Below are positions 8,567 to 17,127 of a DNA stretch of 64,000 nucleotides, in pieces. The position numbers and the translations under genes are program-made. Source of the DNA: JAPOXR01 sp963664715 (GTDB lineage: Bacteria > Pseudomonadota > Alphaproteobacteria > Rhodobacterales > Rhodobacteraceae); contig CAXXUY010000001.1 in the NCBI GenBank assembly GCA_963664715.2, positions 682,001 through 746,000 of the forward strand, given 5' to 3'. The notes beneath the pieces are model-generated. The model was not told the DNA's origin and did no database searches. It worked only from the letters and a program-made list of their open reading frames with translations. The first letter of the stretch is position 1, and each line of letters opens with the position of its first letter.

Positions 8567-9865
8567 ATGTTAAATTATGCACGAGTATCAGTATTGCCAT
8601 ATTACCGACTTCCCGCGCGGTTGCGTGTTGACCAAAAAGAAGGGCAAACGGATACATGGGGGGGCTATCCGGATTTCGAGGATGACAGTTTCCTGCGACG
8701 CCATGTCGAGGATACCCTGGGCTTCTACCGTCGAAATGCGATTGATCCCGAGGGCGGCTTCTTTCATGCCTTTCTGGACGATGGCCGAGTCTACGATCAC
8801 AGTCTTCGCCATCTGGTCAGTTCGTGCCGTTTTGTTTTCAATTTCGCCCAGTCTGCGGCGAATGGTGGCCCTGCGACGGACCTGGACCTGGCCCGGCGCG
8901 GTTTCAGATTCCTCGAAGCCGCCCACCGCCGCCCGGATGGCTCCTATTCATGGGAATTGCGTGATCGGCAGATCGCGGATCCGCGCGGAATGGCATATGG
9001 CCATGCCTTTGCGCTGCTTGCTGCGGCGACGGCGCTCAAGGCAGGTATTGGCGGGGCAGCCAGCACCCTTGATCACGTCTGGGAGGTGCTGGAAACCGCC
9101 TTTTGGGAGCCTGATGTGAATGGCTACTGCGACGAGTTTGCCGACGGCCTAAGCGGAAAGAGTGACTATCGCGGCCAGAATGCCAACATGCACATTTGTG
9201 AAGCTGCAATTTCCGCATGGGAAGCGACGAGCGAAGGCTGTTTCCTGGATCGGGCCGAGTTGCTGGCGCGAAGGTTCACAGGCGAGTTGGCTGGGTTGTG
9301 TGACGGGCTAGTCTGGGAGCATTTCCATGCCGATTGGACGCCCGACTATGAATACAACCGCGCCTATCCCGATGACCTTTTCCGCCCATGGGGTTTTCAA
9401 CCCGGCCATCAGGTGGAATGGGCGCGCCTGTTGCTGACACTCGACGACATCCGGCCGGATCCTTTCTACATGTGCCGCGCCAAAGCACTTTACAGGGCAG
9501 GACTCGAACACGGACACGACGAACTCAACGGCGGAATCTATTACGGATTTGCACCTGACGGGACACCCTGTTCCGTCAACAAGTATTACTGGGTCCAGTC
9601 CGAGACCATTGCGACAGCCTGGCGCCTCTATTGCCGGACGGGCGACGAAGCCTATCGAGACGACTACAACGCCCTCTGGCGCTTTGCCTGGGATCACTTC
9701 GTTGACCATGATCATGGTGCCTGGTTTCGAGTGCTCACACGCGAAGGGAAGAGAGTCGACAACTTGAAGTCTCCACCAGGCAAGACCGACTACCACGTCC
9801 TGAATATGTGCTGGGATGTGCAGCGCACTAATACGAAAGCTGGCGTGAAAAGGGAGACAGTATGA
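8567..9865 (+). CDS. AGE-family (N-acylglucosamine 2-epimerase-like) sugar epimerase/isomerase
   Basis: The 432-residue (alpha/alpha)6-barrel enzyme carries the AGE-family landmarks DPEGGFFHAFLDDG (about 60), RHLVSSCRFVFNFA (about 80), GMAYGHAFALLAA, NANMHICEA, WGFQPGHQVEWARLLL (about 280) and KYYWVQSETIATAW; the conserved histidines in GHA, MHI and GHQ are present. The family includes mannose isomerase (YihS type), cellobiose/mannobiose 2-epimerase and GlcNAc 2-epimerase. Its 4-base ATGA overlap with a GH2 beta-mannosidase argues for mannose isomerase or a mannobiose epimerase (inference). ATG at 8567 has no strong ribosome-binding site, and homology begins about 35 residues later, so the true start could be further in. 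Confidence 0.85.
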   Translation: MLNYARVSVLPYYRLPARLRVDQKEGQTDTWGGYPDFEDDSFLRRHVEDTLGFYRRNAIDPEGGFFHAFLDDGRVYDHSLRHLVSSCRFVFNFAQSAANGGPATDLDLARRGFRFLEAAHRRPDGSYSWELRDRQIADPRGMAYGHAFALLAAATALKAGIGGAASTLDHVWEVLETAFWEPDVNGYCDEFADGLSGKSDYRGQNANMHICEAAISAWEATSEGCFLDRAELLARRFTGELAGLCDGLVWEHFHADWTPDYEYNRAYPDDLFRPWGFQPGHQVEWARLLLTLDDIRPDPFYMCRAKALYRAGLEHGHDELNGGIYYGFAPDGTPCSVNKYYWVQSETIATAWRLYCRTGDEAYRDDYNALWRFAWDHFVDHDHGAWFRVLTREGKRVDNLKSPPGKTDYHVLNMCWDVQRTNTKAGVKRETV

Positions 9866-12207
9866 ACACAAACACCGTCTCTCTCTCACTGAATGGTGAT
9901 TGGCTGCTGCACTACGGACCGCAAAGACATGCCGCGCAAGAGATGTCATCGCCCGAAATTCCCGGCGAGTTCCAGGCCTGCCAGGCAACCGTTCCGGGAA
10001 ATGTCGAACTTGACCTCGTTGCCGCGGGCGTTCTTCCAGCGGACCTGGACCGCGGTGACAACATCTATGCGCTTCTCGATTTCGAACGACATCAATGGTG
10101 GCTCACGCGGGAGTTCGACGTTCCCTCGCTTGCCCGTTTTTCAAATCCGGTGCTTTGTCTCGACGGCATCGACACGCTGGCGACAATATGGATCAACGGG
10201 CAGTTGGTCGGGCGGACCGAAAACATGCTGATTCCGTACTGTTTCGAAATGGCAGCGCATTTGCGAGAGGGCCGGAATCTTATCACGATTGCCATCGATT
10301 CGCCGATCCTTGCCGCACGTGATCTGGCGGTCGATCCGGGCTGCTTCGCAATGGAAAACAACTGGGAATCGCTGCACATTCGAAAAGCTGCGCATTGTTA
10401 TGGTTGGGATATCATGCCGCGCGCCGTTTCTGCCGGAATTTGGCGAGATATTTCCATCGTAAATCGCAACTTGGTCGAATTCGAGGACGTGTATCTTGCC
10501 ACCCTTGCGGTCGACCGGCAGCGTCATCAAGTGCGTTTCATGGTACAGTGGATGCTCCGGCATCATCAAGGGGTGATACGCGACGGAACGGTTATGGTCA
10601 GGGTCAGTGATCCGGACGATGGCCAGGTCATCCACGAGGCCGAGCTTCCGGTCCTGGGCTGGACAGGACGTCATGAGACCGAGATTGCCGGAGTCAACCT
10701 CTGGTACCCGCACGGCTCCGGTGAGCCGGCACTCTATGACGTCACGCTGACCTACCGGGACATCAGTGGCGCCGAACTGGCCGTCTGGAACTCGAGTTTC
10801 GGATTCCGCAGGATTGAGCTTCGAAGAAGCGACCTGATCGACGACAGCGGGTCCGGCGAGTTCCGGTTTCTCGTCAACGGAATTGAGGTCTTTATCAAGG
10901 GTTCCAACTGGGTACCGCTCGACGCATTTCACAGCCGGGACGCCCGGCGCTTGAACGAAACGCTTGCGCTGGTGACTGAACTTGGCTGCAACATGATCCG
11001 GTGCTGGGGCGGCAATGTCTACGAGGCGCGCGCCTTTTTTGACTTCTGCGACCGGAATGGCGTTCTGGTTTGGCAGGATTTCGCGCTGGCTTGCGCACTC
11101 TATCCGCAGACAGCTGAGTTCCATGCCAAGATTCAGCGAGAAGCCGAGGTCATCGTTCCGCTTCTGCGCAACCACCCGTCTCTTGCCCTGTGGGCCGGAA
11201 ACAACGAGATTGACCAGTTTTATAAGTTCGCCAAACCCGGTGTGGATCCGAACGAGGACGATATGATCTCGCGCAATGTCCTTGCAGGCGTTTGCCGTCG
11301 CATGGACCCTTGCCGTTCCTATCTGCCGAGTTCGCCGTACTACAGCCCCGCGCTTTGGACACAGGGGGTCAATGACAGAAATTCCCCCGAAGTGCATCTT
11401 TGGGGCCCGCGCGACGACTTCAAGTCGCCTTACTACACAGGTTCAACAGCCTGTTTTGCAAGCGAACTCGGTTATCACGGTTGCCCGTCAAGGGTGTCGT
11501 TGGAACGCATGATGCGACCGGAGCACCTTTGGCCATGGCAGAACAACGAAGACTGGCTGACCCATTCCGTCCGCCCTCAACCCCAAAGCAACCGTTACAA
11601 CTATCGAATTCCACTTATGGCCACGCAACTCCGGAACCTGTTCGGTGAGGTGCCTGAAGACCTGGACCGCTACATCCAGGCATCGCAGATCTCTCAGGCC
11701 GAGGCGCTGAAATACTTCGTCGAAAAGTTCAGGATCGACAAGGGGCGGACCGGAGGTCTGCTTTGGTGGAACATACGAGACGGATGGCCACAAATCTCGG
11801 ACGCTGTCGTGGATTACTACGGTGAGAAGAAACTCGCGTTTCATCTGTTGAAAGAGCTTCATTCGATGGTTCACGTCATGATTGGCGAACCCGAAGACGG
11901 GCGCCACGCGGTCGTGGCGGTGAACGACTCACCGGATTCCGTCACGCTTTCGGGCCAGGTGTGCAAGGCGGAGAACTCGGTCCTGGAATTTGATGCTGTT
12001 CTGCCGGGGAATGCGCGCATCAATCTGGGCGATGTTCCCGAAGCAGCGACGTTCGGAATCTACACGCTAAACTGGCAAACCGACGGCCGCCGAGGGCGCG
12101 GCCATTACCTCGCAGGGCCGCGGCCGTTTCCGCTGTCCGACCTCGCAGGCTTTTACAACAAGCGCTTTCGACAGAGGCCCGCCGAAAGGCGGCTGACCGG
12201 AACCTGA
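9862..12207 (+). CDS. glycoside hydrolase family 2 beta-mannosidase
   Basis: The 781-residue product shows the GH2 order: an N-terminal sugar-binding jelly roll (SLNGDWLLHYG, ATVPGNVELDL), an immunoglobulin-like middle domain, then the catalytic TIM barrel from about 330. The general acid/base is Glu449 in WAGNNEIDQF and the nucleophile is Glu535 in FASELGYHG; WVPLDAF and MIRCWGGNVYE are typical of the beta-mannosidase branch. There is no signal peptide, so it acts in the cytoplasm on imported beta-mannosides, releasing mannose. The start overlaps the AGE gene stop (ATGA), implying coupled translation. The ABC importer genes follow directly. Confidence 0.9.
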   Translation: MNTNTVSLSLNGDWLLHYGPQRHAAQEMSSPEIPGEFQACQATVPGNVELDLVAAGVLPADLDRGDNIYALLDFERHQWWLTREFDVPSLARFSNPVLCLDGIDTLATIWINGQLVGRTENMLIPYCFEMAAHLREGRNLITIAIDSPILAARDLAVDPGCFAMENNWESLHIRKAAHCYGWDIMPRAVSAGIWRDISIVNRNLVEFEDVYLATLAVDRQRHQVRFMVQWMLRHHQGVIRDGTVMVRVSDPDDGQVIHEAELPVLGWTGRHETEIAGVNLWYPHGSGEPALYDVTLTYRDISGAELAVWNSSFGFRRIELRRSDLIDDSGSGEFRFLVNGIEVFIKGSNWVPLDAFHSRDARRLNETLALVTELGCNMIRCWGGNVYEARAFFDFCDRNGVLVWQDFALACALYPQTAEFHAKIQREAEVIVPLLRNHPSLALWAGNNEIDQFYKFAKPGVDPNEDDMISRNVLAGVCRRMDPCRSYLPSSPYYSPALWTQGVNDRNSPEVHLWGPRDDFKSPYYTGSTACFASELGYHGCPSRVSLERMMRPEHLWPWQNNEDWLTHSVRPQPQSNRYNYRIPLMATQLRNLFGEVPEDLDRYIQASQISQAEALKYFVEKFRIDKGRTGGLLWWNIRDGWPQISDAVVDYYGEKKLAFHLLKELHSMVHVMIGEPEDGRHAVVAVNDSPDSVTLSGQVCKAENSVLEFDAVLPGNARINLGDVPEAATFGIYTLNWQTDGRRGRGHYLAGPRPFPLSDLAGFYNKRFRQRPAERRLTGT

Positions 12208-12220
12208 CAATTTGACCGCC

Positions 12221-12388
12221 ACAACAGGGAAGGAGGAAATCATGCATCATACGAAGCCAAAACACCGGGAGGTCGCCGGCTGGCATGCCAGCGACGCTCT
12301 TGCCACAACAGAAAAGGAGGAAACCATGCTACATACAAGACCTGAACAAGGCAGGATCGCCCGCCGGTTTGCTGGCGCCGCTCTTGCC
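12221..12388 (+). repeat. tandem duplication of ribosome-binding site and leader start (2 x 84 bp)
   Basis: Two consecutive 84-base units begin at 12221 and 12305. Each contains ACAACAG, a strong AAGGAGGAAA ribosome-binding site, an ATG (12242 and 12326) and a leader ending in GCTCTTGCC. The units are diverged but align without gaps at 84 bases, which is 28 codons, so both ATGs are in the same frame as the substrate-binding protein. The second copy encodes the functional-looking signal peptide; the first would add a 28-residue hydrophilic extension. Confidence 0.85.
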
Positions 12389-13651
12389 GCAGCCATCGGC
12401 CTGTCGGGCGTTATGGCCCATGCCGAGACGACGGTGACGGCTCTTCTGCCATTCACAAAGGTGGACAATGCGGCCAGATTGACCGAAGAACTCTATGCGC
12501 GGTTCCAAGAAGTCAATCCTGACATCACAATCGAGTTCGACTATCTCGAACACGACGCCTACCATACCAAGATGCAGGCATTGGCGATCTCGGGAAACCT
12601 GCCAACCATTCTGACACTCTGGCCGGGCAAGCGAACGGGCTACCTGACGGATCAGGGATACGCGATGGACCTGCGCCCGATGATCGAGGCGGACAATATT
12701 GCCGCCACACAGCGCGAGGTGTTCCTGTCGCCACAGGGGGCCAATGGCGAAATCTATGAGTTGAGCCTGCCGCTTGTGAATTATTCCAACGTCGTCTACG
12801 CCAACAAGGCGCTCATGGCCGATTTGGGGATCGAGTATCCGGCGACTCTCGAGGAATTCGAGGCGCAGGCAGCGCAGATCATGGAAGCCGGCTACCGCCC
12901 GGTGGTCTATGGCGACCAGTCGGCCTGGGTCATGCAGTCCTGCCTGTTGTCCATGCTCACCGCCCGTATCGGCGGGCTCGAGTGGTTCGACATGGCACGA
13001 AGTGGTGACGGTGCGAGTTTCACGGACGAGCAATTCGTGAACTCGCTCGCCACAGTGTCCCGCATGGTCGACAGCGGGCTCATCTCGAAGAGCGAGCCGT
13101 CAACAACCCGGGAACAGGCGATGTCCCTGTTCGTCAGTGGACGCTCGGTCTACCTGATCGGCGGAATTTGGGAAGTGTCGAATCTCAAGAACGCCCTGAG
13201 CGAGGAGCAGCAGGCGGAAATCGGTATGTACACCTTCCCCGAAATCGCCGGGCAGATGACCTCGAGCGCATCGTCTTCCGGCGCGTTGAATACCGGATAC
13301 GGCATCTCGGCTTCGGCAAGCGATGAAGAGGCTGCAGCCGCGTGGGAGTGGGTCAAGTTCGTGATCGACTATTCCAACGCGGATCTTGCCACGAAGTATG
13401 GCACCCTCCCGGTCTACAAGGAGGGCGGGATCGAGCATTTCCTCGAGAACCCGCTTGACAAGGAAAGCTATCGCTTCTCCTCGGGGATCGAGACCGTGCT
13501 TCCGGTTATCGACGACAAGATGGATGCCGAAGGCGTGAACGAGATCATCAATTCCGGACTCCAGGAGCTTATCCTGGGGAACACGACACCTGAAGAAATT
13601 GCCGCGACCTATGAATCCTGGGTGGCAGCGAACGACAGTAATCGCCAGTAA
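12326..13651 (+). CDS. ABC transporter substrate-binding protein, carbohydrate family 1
   Basis: The 441-residue protein has a clear Sec signal peptide: basic RIARRFAG, a hydrophobic AALAAAIGLSGVMA core, and a likely cut after AHA. The mature part is a family-1 solute-binding protein (KMQALAISGNLPTILTLWPGKR, LPLVNYSNVVYANKAL, GRSVYLIGGIWEV). It captures the sugar in the periplasm for the permeases that follow. ATG at 12326 is chosen for the signal peptide and the ribosome-binding site AAAGGAGG; an earlier in-frame ATG at 12242 has an equally good site but would mask the signal peptide. The operon suggests mannosides or manno-oligosaccharides as ligands (inference). Confidence 0.88.
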   Translation: MLHTRPEQGRIARRFAGAALAAAIGLSGVMAHAETTVTALLPFTKVDNAARLTEELYARFQEVNPDITIEFDYLEHDAYHTKMQALAISGNLPTILTLWPGKRTGYLTDQGYAMDLRPMIEADNIAATQREVFLSPQGANGEIYELSLPLVNYSNVVYANKALMADLGIEYPATLEEFEAQAAQIMEAGYRPVVYGDQSAWVMQSCLLSMLTARIGGLEWFDMARSGDGASFTDEQFVNSLATVSRMVDSGLISKSEPSTTREQAMSLFVSGRSVYLIGGIWEVSNLKNALSEEQQAEIGMYTFPEIAGQMTSSASSSGALNTGYGISASASDEEAAAAWEWVKFVIDYSNADLATKYGTLPVYKEGGIEHFLENPLDKESYRFSSGIETVLPVIDDKMDAEGVNEIINSGLQELILGNTTPEEIAATYESWVAANDSNRQ

Positions 13652-13665
13652 ACACTTGACCAACC

Positions 13666-13696
13666 CGCGTCGCGACCGTACGCCGGTCGCGGCGCG
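13666..13696 (+). promoter_or_regulatory. intergenic stem-loop between binding protein and permease
   Basis: The arms 13666-13678 and 13684-13696 form a 13-bp stem (one G-U pair) with a five-base loop, 14 bases after the binding-protein stop. No T-run follows. Such hairpins commonly protect the binding-protein mRNA from 3' decay and lower permease expression (established for malE-malF-type operons); its role here is inferred. Confidence 0.65.
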
Positions 13697-13747
13697 CGAC
13701 AGGAGTCACCAGCCATCGAGCGCGACAATCGACTGAGCTATGCCCTA

Positions 13748-14593
13748 TTGACGGGACCGGCACTTGTCGTCTACGCGCTCGTCATCGTTCTACCCGTACT
13801 CTACAGCCTGATCCTCAGTTTCACCGAGTGGTCGGGAGTTGGTTTGCCGAAGTTCGTAGGCTTGGCAAACTATTCGAAGATGTTCTCGGACCCGGTCTTC
13901 TGGCATAGCCTGCGAAACAACGGGCTGATCGTGCTGGTCTCGCTCCTCGGGCAGATTCCGCTAGGATTCTTCCTGGCCTATGTTCTTTACCGACGACTGA
14001 TCCGCCTCCCCGGTTTCTTCGAGGCCGTGATATTCTTTCCGTCATTGCTCAGCCCCGTGGTGGTGGGCCTGCTCTTTGCCGTTGTCTTTGCGCCGGTTGG
14101 CCTGATCGCCGACCTGATTGGCAAGGTACAGGGGGTGCCACTGTTCGAACTGATCATCTTCAACAACAAGTCGATGGCAATCGTGCCCTACCTGATCGTG
14201 ATCCTCTGGATGTACACCGGCATCTACATGATCATCTTCCTGGCAAATCTGCAGAAGATCCAGCCCGAGACAATTGAAGCCGCGGTTCTCGACGGTGCAA
14301 CCGAGTGGGGTATCCTGATGAAGATCGTGTTGCCCGGACAGATCCCCGTCTTCCTGACCTCGTCAATCTATGCCATTGCCGGCAGCCTCAAGAGCTTCGA
14401 GTTGCTCTGGGTCATGACCGAAGGCGGGCCGAGTTACTATTCGAGCGTTCTGGGCCTCTACATGATCGAGAGCACGTTTTCCTATTACAAATACGGTTTC
14501 GGAAGCGCCGTCGCCATTGTGCTGATCCTGCTCAGTGTCGTGATGATCGTCGTGCTGGCGCGGATTGCGGAACGGCTGGCGCGGGGAGTCTGA
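13748..14593 (+). CDS. carbohydrate ABC transporter permease (MalF/UgpA type)
   Basis: This inner-membrane permease has six helices and the EAA loop IEAAVLDGATEWGILMKIVLPG (about residue 177 from this start). The interval given uses TTG at 13748, the first conventional start. However, the frame is open upstream and encodes a typical permease N-terminus (IERDNRLSYALL), and the only ribosome-binding site, AGGAG at 13701-13705, lies 9 bases before ATC at 13715. A start at ATC 13715 would give 292 residues, the usual length of the family. The pairing with the next gene, a MalG type, is normal. Product is certain; the start is not. Confidence 0.87.
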   Translation: MTGPALVVYALVIVLPVLYSLILSFTEWSGVGLPKFVGLANYSKMFSDPVFWHSLRNNGLIVLVSLLGQIPLGFFLAYVLYRRLIRLPGFFEAVIFFPSLLSPVVVGLLFAVVFAPVGLIADLIGKVQGVPLFELIIFNNKSMAIVPYLIVILWMYTGIYMIIFLANLQKIQPETIEAAVLDGATEWGILMKIVLPGQIPVFLTSSIYAIAGSLKSFELLWVMTEGGPSYYSSVLGLYMIESTFSYYKYGFGSAVAIVLILLSVVMIVVLARIAERLARGV

Positions 14594-14597
14594 GGCA

Positions 14598-15452
14598 ATG
14601 GCGATGCAAGCTCCCAAGGCCCGCGCAATCGTGCCAGTGCCATTTCGGATTGCCGCCTGGGCGATCCTGCTTGGTTTCACCGTATTCACTATCTGCCCTC
14701 TTGCCTGGGTGTTCTACACGTCGTTCAAGAGCCAGCCCGAGATTATGCGGTCGCTGATAGCGCCGCCGAAGGTCTGGACTCTCGACAACTACCGGAACGC
14801 CTGGGAATTGGGTGAATTCTCCGGATTGTTCTTCAACAGTTTCCTTTACAGCATCGTGACGACAATCGTCGTGGTCCTGCTGTCGGTTTCCGCGGGATTT
14901 GCCTTTGCAAAGATACCGTCCAGAAGAACAAGGCTCTGGTATTCGGTCTTTCTGGTCGGACTTCTGGTCACGATATCCTCCTCGATTGTTCCGATCTTCG
15001 TGGCCGAGACCTGGATTGGGCTGGACAATACGCGCCTCGGTATCCTCATCCCATATATCGCCTTCAATATCTCCTTTGCCGTGTATCTTGCCGTTGCCTA
15101 TATCCGGGACATCCACGACGAGATCATTGAGGCCGCCAAACTCGACGGCGCAAGTTATCTGGGCATCTACCGGCAGATAATTCTGCCTATGGCACGTCCA
15201 ATCATAATGACAATTGCCATATTCACATTCCACGCCTGTTGGGTGGAATACGTGCTGGTCTACATGATCTCGTTCGACAGTTCGATCCGGACGGTACAAG
15301 TGGGCGTCAGCCTCCTGAACGGTCGGTTGGCTTTCAACTACGGTTTTCTCTTCGCAGCAATCGTGATTGCGACTGTTCCGTTGTTCGTCCTGTTTGCCTT
15401 CTTCCGCCGACAGTTGCAGGCCGGATTCTCAATGGGATCGGTCAAGGGATAG
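14598..15452 (+). CDS. carbohydrate ABC transporter permease (MalG/UgpE type)
   Basis: This 284-residue membrane protein has six predicted helices, beginning with AAWAILLGFTVFTICPLAWVF. The EAA loop (IIEAAKLDGASYLGIYRQIILP, about 176-197) contacts the ATPase, and the protein ends in QAGFSMGSVKG, the standard MalG-like tail. ATG at 14598 is used, 5 bases after the previous stop with GAGG just upstream; the frame is open earlier but inside the preceding gene. It forms the heterodimeric channel with the previous permease. Confidence 0.9.
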   Translation: MAMQAPKARAIVPVPFRIAAWAILLGFTVFTICPLAWVFYTSFKSQPEIMRSLIAPPKVWTLDNYRNAWELGEFSGLFFNSFLYSIVTTIVVVLLSVSAGFAFAKIPSRRTRLWYSVFLVGLLVTISSSIVPIFVAETWIGLDNTRLGILIPYIAFNISFAVYLAVAYIRDIHDEIIEAAKLDGASYLGIYRQIILPMARPIIMTIAIFTFHACWVEYVLVYMISFDSSIRTVQVGVSLLNGRLAFNYGFLFAAIVIATVPLFVLFAFFRRQLQAGFSMGSVKG

Positions 15453-15460
15453 AGAGCGCA

Positions 15461-16498
15461 ATGGCTAGACTGGAATTCATGAACGTCGCCAAGTCTTACG
15501 GCGCGGATCAGGTCATGAGCGATATCAACCTGTCGATCGAGGATGGCGATCTCGTGGTTTTCGTCGGCCCGTCCGGCTGCGGCAAGTCAACTCTATTGAG
15601 GATGATCGCGGGGCTTGAAGACATTACTGCCGGCACCATCTCGATCGATGGCAAGGTTGTGAACGACGTCATCCCGTCGAAGAGGGGAGTGGCCATGGTA
15701 TTCCAGAGCTACGCTCTCTATCCGCACATGACGGTCTACGATAACATGGCCTTCTCGTTACGGCAGGCACGGACTGCGGCAGGCGAAATAGATCGGCGCG
15801 TGCGCGCGGCGGCAGAGTCCCTGCAAATCCAGGATTATCTCGACCGGCATCCACGGAACCTCTCGGGCGGACAGCAGCAGCGTGTCGCCATCGGACGGGC
15901 AATCGTGCGCGAGCCTGAAGTCTTCCTGTTCGACGAGCCCCTGTCAAACCTCGATGCAGCGTTGCGTTCGCAGACACGCGTTGAAATCGCCGAACTCCAT
16001 GCGCGTCTCCAGACCACGATGATCTACGTGACCCACGACCAAGTCGAAGCCCTGACTCTCGCCGACAAGATCGTCGTGCTCAATGGTGGCAGGATTGAAC
16101 AGGTTGGGACACCGATGAAACTTTACCACAATCCTGACAACAAGTTCGTCGCCGGTTTCATCGGCAGCCCACAGATGAACTTCTTCGAGAGGGAGAACGA
16201 TGTTTCCGCGGTGGCAGACAATCTTGCATTGCCGCGGGAGAAAATCGCCATCTTGGGTATCCGACCCGAACACCTCAACTTGTGCCACACCGAAACTCCA
16301 ATGATTACAGGCACATTGCGGCTTGTCGAACAGTTCGGTGAATATGATCTCGCGTATCTGACTTCTTCCGGAGGAGTGGACTTCATTGCCAAGGTGCCGC
16401 CCAGGTCAATCGTCAGCGAACGAGGACAGATTTATGGCTTTACTGTCGAGATGACGCATGTTCATGCATTTGACCCAACGGGTTTGCGCCTGAACTGA
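15461..16498 (+). CDS. sugar ABC transporter ATP-binding protein (MalK/UgpC family)
   Basis: The 345-residue ATPase has Walker A GPSGCGKST (about 36-44), Q-loop FQSYALYPHM, signature LSGGQQQRV, Walker B VFLFDEPLSNLDA and H-loop THDQ, then the C-terminal OB-type MalK domain (GIRPEHL at about 265). It energises the importer formed by the two preceding permeases. ATG at 15461 lies 9 bases after the permease stop; the longer open frame upstream overlaps that gene and is not used. It is the last gene of the mannoside operon. Confidence 0.93.
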   Translation: MARLEFMNVAKSYGADQVMSDINLSIEDGDLVVFVGPSGCGKSTLLRMIAGLEDITAGTISIDGKVVNDVIPSKRGVAMVFQSYALYPHMTVYDNMAFSLRQARTAAGEIDRRVRAAAESLQIQDYLDRHPRNLSGGQQQRVAIGRAIVREPEVFLFDEPLSNLDAALRSQTRVEIAELHARLQTTMIYVTHDQVEALTLADKIVVLNGGRIEQVGTPMKLYHNPDNKFVAGFIGSPQMNFFERENDVSAVADNLALPREKIAILGIRPEHLNLCHTETPMITGTLRLVEQFGEYDLAYLTSSGGVDFIAKVPPRSIVSERGQIYGFTVEMTHVHAFDPTGLRLN

Positions 16499-17127
16499 TC
16501 GTCAAGGTGCAATTTCGAAACCATCGACCAGTACCCTGGCGATCTACCGACAATGGACCGCTGCTCTTCCCCAACTTTGGTTCCGAGGCACCCAAGAGCA
16601 CATTCGTCGTGACCAGGTAAATTCCGGGTGTCATTCCCGATCAACGTGCGATCAGTGATTCCGGACATTCCTTGAGGAACATGGAGAACGCCACCCGGTT
16701 TGCCGAATCCCGGAAGCCAGGAATCTTCTGAACGCTTCAACCGCATGGCAGGTCCTGCAATTGTCCCTTTGGTCCACCGGGGCGCGCTGCAGCAATCTTC
16801 GGCCCTCTGAATGACATTGCGGACCATTCGATGTCCGAACCGAATAGCATCACTGATCGTGACGCGATGCTGCGATACAGCCGTACGAGTTCTGCGAGAT
16901 AACAGAATCCTGGTTGAACCGGTTCGAACCGGGTCAAGACTATTGCGAACAGCGCAGAATTCAGGGTATTGGATTGCAGGGATTTGGCGATGGCGTCGCC
17001 GCCCGCCTGGTGCGGGGTTCCCTATCTCAACATCCTGAACGCCGGGATCTTGCTTTGCCGTATCCGCGGTGAGGGGGATTTCCTTCGCTTCACCGGGCTG
17101 CGGTTTCTGGAAGTGAAGGGGTCTGCG
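16499..17127. other. 629-base non-coding region before creatinase
   Basis: No frame on either strand shows family-like sequence; the long minus-strand frame here reads as low-quality arginine/proline-rich sequence. It presumably contains the 3' end of the mannoside operon and the creatinase promoter. The only ordered element seen is the 14-bp palindrome at 16919. Confidence 0.5.
16919..16932. promoter_or_regulatory. perfect 14-bp palindrome upstream of creatinase
   Basis: CCGGTTCGAACCGG is a perfect inverted repeat, about 195 bases before the creatinase start. It resembles a dimeric regulator site, but no regulator gene is adjacent. It superficially looks like a tRNA T-arm (GGTTCGAACC), but no cloverleaf can be built around it. 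Confidence 0.35.

Noticed and set aside
10141..11397. 418-codon open frame on the minus strand
   Set aside because: Lies wholly antisense to the GH2 beta-mannosidase, which has complete catalytic motifs; the minus frame has no family-like sequence.
12212..12325. Longer start for the mannoside binding protein
   Set aside because: It would place hydrophilic residues before the signal peptide; treated as a duplicated leader module instead.
16911..16940. tRNA-like T-arm (GGTTCGAACC)
   Set aside because: No acceptor, D or anticodon arms can be folded around it; kept only as a palindrome.
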